In this document: in pieces, positions 59,020-64,000 of the stretch | How the letters are laid out: the number at the start of each line of letters is the position of its first letter | How positions within the stretch are numbered: position 1 is the first letter of the stretch | NCBI RefSeq assembly: GCF_051251565.1 | Contig: NZ_JBPOFB010000002.1 | Span: 372,001 to 436,000 of the forward strand | Direction of reading: 5' to 3' | Source of the DNA: Marivita sp051251565 | GTDB taxonomy: Bacteria; Pseudomonadota; Alphaproteobacteria; Rhodobacterales; Rhodobacteraceae | Length of the DNA stretch: 64,000 nucleotides | Position numbers and translations under genes: made by a program | The notes under the pieces: generated by a model | What the model was told of the DNA's origin: nothing | The model's input: the letters and a program-made list of their open reading frames with translations, nothing else | Databases searched by the model: none

Positions 59020-59409
59020 TCAGGGGGCGCTGCGTGTTGCCCGTGCTTTGCGTCGCAGGTGCCAGCGGTAGATCAGGGGGGCAAGGATGTGGTCATAGAC
59101 CGCGCTTGCGGCCTGTCTGATCCCCGGAAGGCCGACAATCCGACCCAGCCAGCGATACTTGGGCATCTCCTGCCAAAGCACGAGAAACGCGGGAATGCCG
59201 CTGGTCAGCGCACCGTCTTTCAGGACATACAGCCGCCGCGCTGCGGTGTCTTCGTCGATACCCCAGGCGGCGCGGTCCGGTCCGTTCAGATCGTCGAACT
59301 GAATCCGAAGGCCGTGCTTTTGTGCATAGGCCGCGTAATGGTTGATCTCGAACGAACAGACCGGGCAAGTGTCGTTGAACAGAACTTTGGTGTGGGGCGT
59401 GTCAGTCAT
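59020..59409 (-). CDS. DCC-family thiol-disulfide oxidoreductase (DUF393)
   Basis: A 129-residue thioredoxin-like protein whose family name comes from the D-x-x-CPxC motif, here NDTCPVCSFE at residues 12-21. The tail LGRIVGLPGIRQAASAVYDH is typical of the group. The redox cysteines are intact. The partner is unknown. It is convergent with the IMPACT gene with a 2-base gap. Confidence 0.85.
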   Translation of the reverse strand: MTDTPHTKVLFNDTCPVCSFEINHYAAYAQKHGLRIQFDDLNGPDRAAWGIDEDTAARRLYVLKDGALTSGIPAFLVLWQEMPKYRWLGRIVGLPGIRQAASAVYDHILAPLIYRWHLRRKARATRSAP

Positions 59410-59521
59410 GACCCACAGATATGCCGCAATGCCTATCCGGCAAGGTGGCGTCGGGGGCGCGTGCGGTTCCGCAACGGGAAACAGTGTGATGCGTCACCGC
59501 ATGCCGCATACTGCCCAAGGA

Positions 59522-60898
59522 TCAACGGGTCACAGTTCCCCAAAGGTCGTATTCGCCCGCTTCGTCCACCTCGACCGTCACGATGTCCCCAACCGACAGG
59601 CCGTCAGTGCCTTCGTCGATGAACAGGTTGCCGTCAATCTCGGGCGCGTCGGCCTTGGTGCGGCAGGTGGCGATCCCGTCTTCGTCGATATCGTCGACGA
59701 TCACGTCTATCAATGACCCGACCTTTGCCGCCAGCTTGGCTTCGGAAATGGCCTGCGCCTTTTCCATGAACCGGTCCCAACGCTCTTGCTTGATCTCGGC
59801 TGGCACATGATCGGGCAGGGCGTTTGACCGCGCACCGGCGACGTTTTCATACTGGAAACACCCAACGCGATCCAGTTGCGCCTCGTCCAGCCAATCCAGA
59901 AGCGTCTGGAACTCGGCCTCGGTCTCGCCGGGATAGCCGACGATGAAAGTGGACCGCAGCGTGATGTCCGGGCACAGGTCGCGCCAGGCTGCGATCTCGT
60001 CCAGCGTCCGCGCCGCTGCCGCAGGCCGCGCCATACGTCTGAGCGTGTCGGGATGCGCATGCTGAAACGGAATGTCGAGATAGGGCAACACCAGACCGTC
60101 CGCCATCAGCGGCACCAACTCGCGCACATGCGGGTAGGGGTAGACGTAATGCATCCGCACCCAGGCCCCCAGACTGCCCAGATCCCGCGCCAGCGACAGG
60201 ATCGGGAACTTCTCGTCCCGGTCCTTCCAATCGGTGCCATAGGCCGAGGTGTCCTGCGAAATGACCAGCAATTCGCGCACGCCATTCTCGACCAGCTTTT
60301 CCGCCTCGCGCAGCACCGCCTTGGCGGGGCGCGAGGTGAGCAACCCGCGCATGTCCGGGATGATGCAGAATTTGCACTTGTGATTGCAGCCTTCCGAGAT
60401 TTTCAAATAGCTGTAATGGCGCGGGGTCAGGCTCACACCGGTTGCGGGCAGCAGATCGATAAAGGGATCAGGATCTGGCGGCACAGCGGCATGCACCGCA
60501 TCCAGCACCTGTTCGTATTGATGTGGACCCGTGACGGCCAGAACTTTGGGGTGCGCACCGGTGATATACTCCGGCTCTGCTCCGAGACAGCCGGTGACGA
60601 TCACCCGACCGTTTTCAGTGAGCGCTTCGCCGATGGCATCAAGGCTTTCCGCCTTGGCCGAGTCCAGAAAACCGCAGGTGTTTACAATGACCGCATCTGC
60701 TCCGGAATAATCCGGGCTGATCCCATACCCTTCGGCCCGCAGTCGCGTCAGAATGCGTTCGCTGTCCACCAGCGCCTTGGGGCAACCAAGCGACACCATA
60801 CCGATGGTCGGCTGGCCAGCACGGGGTGCATCGGTGATCTTGGCCGATGGGGCCAGATCAGGACGCAGGGAAGGGGGGTTCTGTGACATGCGCTGCAT
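59522..60898 (-). CDS. rimO: Ribosomal protein S12 methylthiotransferase
   Basis: A radical-SAM enzyme that methylthiolates Asp88 of S12. The 458-residue protein has the N-terminal cluster domain (MVSLGCPKALVDSE, NTCGFLDSAK, VTGCLGAEP), the radical-SAM cluster EGCNHKCKFCIIP and the C-terminal TRAM domain (about residues 385-458). The start is ATG at 60898 or the in-frame ATG at 60889. The first has AGAGA upstream. Confidence 0.95.
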   Translation of the reverse strand: MQRMSQNPPSLRPDLAPSAKITDAPRAGQPTIGMVSLGCPKALVDSERILTRLRAEGYGISPDYSGADAVIVNTCGFLDSAKAESLDAIGEALTENGRVIVTGCLGAEPEYITGAHPKVLAVTGPHQYEQVLDAVHAAVPPDPDPFIDLLPATGVSLTPRHYSYLKISEGCNHKCKFCIIPDMRGLLTSRPAKAVLREAEKLVENGVRELLVISQDTSAYGTDWKDRDEKFPILSLARDLGSLGAWVRMHYVYPYPHVRELVPLMADGLVLPYLDIPFQHAHPDTLRRMARPAAAARTLDEIAAWRDLCPDITLRSTFIVGYPGETEAEFQTLLDWLDEAQLDRVGCFQYENVAGARSNALPDHVPAEIKQERWDRFMEKAQAISEAKLAAKVGSLIDVIVDDIDEDGIATCRTKADAPEIDGNLFIDEGTDGLSVGDIVTVEVDEAGEYDLWGTVTR

Positions 60899-61020
60899 AT
60901 AATCTCTTGCATGCCACTGCGAAAGCCCAGATCGTCATGCCGCTTGCGATGGCTTCGCGGGCATCGGCAGGATCATCACGGGGAATATGAGATGCGTCTT
61001 GCGAAAGGAAATTGTGAGAG

Positions 61021-61569
61021 GTGCGCGGCGTGCAGTTTCTGAAAAATCAAACGGGGCTCAACGCTCCAATTGCTGAACTGTTCAAAGACACGTTCACAGA
61101 GTCGGAAGGCGCTCAAGAAGGGGCCGTAATTCAGGGTCTTGTCCATGATCTGCTGACCACCACCCCCTCGGGCGATCTTTGCGTTTACACGGCGCATCAG
61201 GATGACGCGCTCTGCGGTTGCGCGGTCTTTACGCGAATGCGCTTTGCCGATGATGCGCGGAAGGTGGTTCTTTTGTCGCCCATGGCAGTGGCCACAGTAC
61301 ATCAAGGCCAAGGTGTCGGCCAAAAGCTTTTGACCCATGCGCTAAAGGATTTGAAAGCCGAAGGTGTGGACGTCGCTGTCACCTACGGGGATCCGGATTT
61401 TTATGGGCGTGTCGGCTTCACGCAGGTCTCACCTGATATCGTTCCGGCGCCGCAGCCACTCAACATGCCAGTGGGCTGGATCGCGCAATCCCTGACAGAC
61501 GCTCCACTGACCCCGCTGCCAAAGCCTGCGATATGTGCGCCAGCACTGGATCACCCGGACTTTTGGTAA
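61021..61569 (+). CDS. GNAT-family N-acetyltransferase (YhbS-like)
   Basis: A 182-residue acetyltransferase. The acetyl-CoA loop VHQGQGVGQKLLTHALKDLK, the VTYGDPDFYGRVGFTQV segment and the end YVS-like IVPAPQPLNMPVGWIA match YhbS-type GNAT enzymes. It is unrelated in detail to the tandem acetyltransferases at 15385-17047. No ATG fits: the start is the GTG at 61021 or the GTG at 61030, each with a purine-rich site upstream. The substrate is unknown. Confidence 0.8.
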   Translation: MRGVQFLKNQTGLNAPIAELFKDTFTESEGAQEGAVIQGLVHDLLTTTPSGDLCVYTAHQDDALCGCAVFTRMRFADDARKVVLLSPMAVATVHQGQGVGQKLLTHALKDLKAEGVDVAVTYGDPDFYGRVGFTQVSPDIVPAPQPLNMPVGWIAQSLTDAPLTPLPKPAICAPALDHPDFW

Positions 61570-61593
61570 ACGACATTCCAGCGGCAAATAAAA

Positions 61594-61614
61594 AGGGGCG
61601 GTTGACCCGCCCCT
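61594..61614 (-). terminator. Rho-independent terminator of gcrA
   Basis: AGGGGCGG-TTGAC-CCGCCCCT forms an 8-bp stem. On the minus strand it is followed by TTTTATTTG. It lies about 23 bases after the gcrA stop. Confidence 0.85.
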
Positions 61615-61637
61615 GACATCAAAACCGTATCTGTGCC

Positions 61638-62219
61638 TCAGCGACGCCGGTCGCGGCGTGAACTCATCGGCTGGAACGCCACGCCGACATGCGCCTCGCA
61701 ATAGGGTTTGCCTTGTTGCACGGGCAATCCGCAGAACCAGAAGTTCGGCGTTGCCGGATCACCCACCGGCCATTTGCAGGTCCGTTCGGTCAATTCCATC
61801 AGCGTCAGCTTCTTTGCCTTCTTCTCGATCGCGTTGACCTTGGCCAAGGCTTCGGGGCTGATCTCGTTCGCCGAGGGTTGCGGCGGCAGCGGTTGACCCG
61901 CCGGAATGATCTGCTTGCGCGGGCTGGGCGGCGGGGTGGCGGATTTCGTTTCCATCACCACTTCGGGTTCAGCAGGCTTTTGGGCAGGCGCTGGCTTGGC
62001 AGCGGCCTTGGGTTTGGGCGCTTCCGCCTTGGGCGCAGGCTTGGCTTCGGCTTTGGTCGCGCCAGCGGCCCCGGCACGGTTCGACAGGCCCAGGCGATGC
62101 ACCTTTCCGATCACGGCATTGCGGGTCACCCCGCCAAGTTCCTTGGCGATCTGGCTGGCCGACTGGCCTTCGCCCCACATCTTTTTCAGCAGCTCTACAC
62201 GTTCATCGGTCCAGGACAT
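61638..62219 (-). CDS. gcrA: Cell-cycle regulator GcrA
   Basis: GcrA binds sigma-70 RNA polymerase and activates promoters carrying methylated GANTC in alphaproteobacteria. The 193-residue protein has the defining N-terminal helix-turn-helix (MSWTDERVELLKKMWGEG, then SASQIAKELGGVTRNAVIGK). A proline/alanine/lysine linker spans about residues 50-115. The C-terminal sigma-binding zinc-like region has ERTCKWPVGDP, WFCGLPV and YCEAH. The ATG at 62219 is the standard start. It is a single gene with a terminator. Confidence 0.96.
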   Translation of the reverse strand: MSWTDERVELLKKMWGEGQSASQIAKELGGVTRNAVIGKVHRLGLSNRAGAAGATKAEAKPAPKAEAPKPKAAAKPAPAQKPAEPEVVMETKSATPPPSPRKQIIPAGQPLPPQPSANEISPEALAKVNAIEKKAKKLTLMELTERTCKWPVGDPATPNFWFCGLPVQQGKPYCEAHVGVAFQPMSSRRDRRR

Positions 62220-62339
62220 CGTCGCCCTCCATCAAAAAGAGCGGCCATTTGCGTTGGCCGCCCGAAATCTCTAAGTCGCTCTCTATTCTAATCATGCGTG
62301 GGCGAGTTACAACCCGCGCTGACAGGCAAGAGGTGCCCA

Positions 62340-63149
62340 ATGCAACAGACCGAGCAGATGAATGCGAATGAGCGTCGTTTTGGCCGAGTAAATTGGTTGG
62401 GGCTTTATACGCTCGGTCAGCGCGAGATCCTGCGCTTTGCCAATGTGTGGACGCAAACGCTGCTTGCGCCCTTGGTGACGGCAGGATTGTTCCTTGTGAT
62501 CTTTACCATCGCCATCGGGGAACGCCGGGGCGACGTGATGGGCGTTGATTTCACCCTGTTTCTGGCACCCGGCATCCTGATGATGACCGTGATCCAGAAT
62601 GCGTTTGCGAACACGTCGTCGTCGATTGTGATCTCGAAGGTGCAGGGCAATATCGTTGACACGTTGATGCCGCCCTTGTCGGCGGCAGAGCTGGTTCTGG
62701 GCTATCTTGCGGGCGGGATCGCGCGGGGGCTGGTGGTGGCGGTTGCCATCGCGCTTGCGCTTTGGCTGTTCCTTGGGATCGTGCCACAGCATCCGCTGGT
62801 CGCGTTGTTCTTCGTCTTTATCGGCGGCGCGCTGATGTCGGGCGTTGGCATGGTTGCCGGGATTTATGCAGACAAGTTTGATCAGATGGCCGCGATCACC
62901 AATTTCATCGTCACGCCTTTGGCTTTCTTGTCCGGCACCTTCTATTCCGTGCAGGCCTTGCCGCCGCTGTTGAACGACATCACCCATATGAACCCGATCT
63001 TTTATCTGATTGATGGGGTGCGTTGGGGCATGTTGGGGGTCTCTGACAGCAGTCCGTGGCTGGGTGCCGCGGTGACTGTTGCGGCGACGCTGGCGATCAA
63101 TCTTCTGGCGTGGTCATTTTTCCGACGGGGCTACCGGCTGAAGGCCTGA
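62340..63149 (+). CDS. ABC-2 type transporter permease
   Basis: The 269-residue protein has six membrane helices and the ABC-2 family stretch WTQTLLAPLVTAGLFLVIF, APGILMMTVIQNAFANTSSS and FIVTPLAFLSGTFYSV. Members with this pattern (YadH/NodJ type) export polysaccharide, lipid or drugs together with an ATPase. No ATPase gene is adjacent here, so its partner is elsewhere or beyond the window. The ATG at 62340 follows AGAGGT. The last 53 bases overlap the convergent EamA gene. Confidence 0.87.
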   Translation: MQQTEQMNANERRFGRVNWLGLYTLGQREILRFANVWTQTLLAPLVTAGLFLVIFTIAIGERRGDVMGVDFTLFLAPGILMMTVIQNAFANTSSSIVISKVQGNIVDTLMPPLSAAELVLGYLAGGIARGLVVAVAIALALWLFLGIVPQHPLVALFFVFIGGALMSGVGMVAGIYADKFDQMAAITNFIVTPLAFLSGTFYSVQALPPLLNDITHMNPIFYLIDGVRWGMLGVSDSSPWLGAAVTVAATLAINLLAWSFFRRGYRLKA

Positions 63150-64000
63150 TCCGGCCTTCGCGCCAGACCAACAGGCCCGCACCGCACAGAATGACACCGG
63201 TTCCGATCACCGACACGCTATCGGGGCGTACGCCGAAGACGACAAAGTCATAGAGCGCGGCAAACACCAGCGTGGCATAGAAAAACGGCCCGACAAAGCT
63301 CGCGTCAGCGCGGGCAATCGCGTTGATGAAGCAGGTCTGTGCGGCTGCCATCAACAGCCCGATGCCCGCAAGCGCAAGCCATTGCGCCGGGGTGGGCGCG
63401 ATCCAGACCCATATGGCCGCAGCCGAGGCGATGCCAACGCCGATCACGTTGTTGATCAGCAGGATCTGCATCGGCCCCTCGCGCCCGGACAGGCGCTTGA
63501 TCACGATCAGTTCGATGCCCAGCGATATCGCCGCGCCAAGTGCCAAAAGTGCCGCTGGCTGAAACGCGTCCGGCGTGGGGCGCAACAGGATCATCGCCCC
63601 GCACAGCGCAATGGCCGCCGCACTCAGCCGCACAGGTCCGACGCGTTCGCCCAAAAGCGGGATGGCCAGCAGCACGGCAATCACCGGGTTGAGAAAGCTG
63701 ATCGCGGTGGCGTCTGACAGCGGGATATAGGCGGTGGCCGCAAACATCAGGGTGACACCGCCCCAGCCGAACGCGACGCGCACCGTGTGGGTCTTCCATG
63801 CGATCTGGGTAAAGCGCAAACGCATAAGCGTTGCAGCCAGCGCAAAGGCGAGGAAGGCAAAGACAAACCGTCCCTGACTGATCTGGAGCGGGTTGAGCGC
63901 TGGGCCCAGTGCGTCCGTGCTCAGCATCTTGGCCAGCAACGTGGTGCCCGCCACAAAGGCCGAGGCAAGCAGCGTCAGCACCGCGGCCAAGACAGGGTTC
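63097..64000 (-). CDS. EamA-family (DMT) transporter, partial at window end
   Basis: The frame stays open to the last base, so the start lies beyond the window (the visible N-terminus reads NPVLAAVLTLLASAFVAGT). About 300 residues with ten helices are present in two EamA halves: QGRFVFAFLAFALAATLMR, YIPLSDATAISFLNPVIAVL, LGAAISLGIELIVIKRLSG and GLLMAAAQTCFINAIARADA. The last motif resembles the RhaT/YdcZ-like exporters of this superfamily only loosely. It has 53 bases of 3' overlap with the ABC-2 permease gene. Confidence 0.85.
   Translation of the reverse strand, partial: NPVLAAVLTLLASAFVAGTTLLAKMLSTDALGPALNPLQISQGRFVFAFLAFALAATLMRLRFTQIAWKTHTVRVAFGWGGVTLMFAATAYIPLSDATAISFLNPVIAVLLAIPLLGERVGPVRLSAAAIALCGAMILLRPTPDAFQPAALLALGAAISLGIELIVIKRLSGREGPMQILLINNVIGVGIASAAAIWVWIAPTPAQWLALAGIGLLMAAAQTCFINAIARADASFVGPFFYATLVFAALYDFVVFGVRPDSVSVIGTGVILCGAGLLVWREGRIRPSAGSPVGKMTTPED

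Overview
The window is chromosomal DNA from an alphaproteobacterium, most likely a marine Rhodobacteraceae (Roseobacter-group) species. The evidence is the gene content: the MipZ division-site ATPase, the GcrA cell-cycle regulator, a hsp20-DUF1150 pair, an NDUFAF7/MidA methyltransferase beside lgt, and a CIRCE-controlled groESL operon. The DNA is GC-rich, densely coding and rich in ATGA/TGATG stop-start overlaps. I saw no tRNA, rRNA, CRISPR array, insertion sequence or prophage block. Almost all of it reads as core genome with a few accessory inserts.

Layout. 1-8116: end of a glutathionyl-hydroquinone reductase gene, a degenerate receiver protein, smc, a polytopic membrane protein behind a tandem operator, an HpcH/HpaI aldolase, a small membrane protein and mipZ. 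8229-18544 (all minus strand): a translation and secretion block, read from ffh through three tandem GNAT acetyltransferases, chorismate mutase, rpsP, rimM, trmD, rplS and rpmE to a membrane/zinc-ribbon pair. A MipA/OmpV porin, a sulfotransferase and a hypothetical gene interrupt this block. 18775-25273: azoreductase with a divergent LysR regulator and EamA exporter, a TraB/GumN protein, a DUF2161 nuclease-like protein, and a von Willebrand A protein carrying five 89-residue repeats.

25530-42154: an NMT1-type ABC importer, groESL, a second EamA exporter, an alpha/beta hydrolase overlapping an orphan PhnM-like amidohydrolase, purEK, hsp20-DUF1150, an outer-membrane barrel, a fused ATP sulfurylase/APS kinase, trxB with a divergent Lrp regulator, a Hint-domain protein and a 50-residue basic protein. 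42296-45344: the overlapping lgt-midA-pgeF operon and convergent ubiK.

45348-53083 is the most unusual part. An aldo/keto reductase fused to a RidA-like domain diverges from a TIGR04076-type small protein, a second aldo/keto reductase lacking the catalytic histidine, and a complete branched-chain-amino-acid-type ABC importer in one overlapping operon that ends in a perfect terminator. I infer an uptake-plus-reduction module for an unknown substrate. It may sit as an insert between ubiK and ybjN-proC.

53084-64000: a GC-rich intergenic repeat, a cluster of DnaA-box-like sequences, ybjN, proC, a CsaA-like protein, a 2-hydroxyacid dehydrogenase, a KAS III homologue, thymidine kinase, a CII-like protein, an IMPACT/YigZ domain protein, a DCC thiol oxidoreductase, rimO, a GNAT enzyme, gcrA, an ABC-2 permease and a partial third EamA transporter. 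Functions rest on motifs and family recognition by eye; no database search was run.
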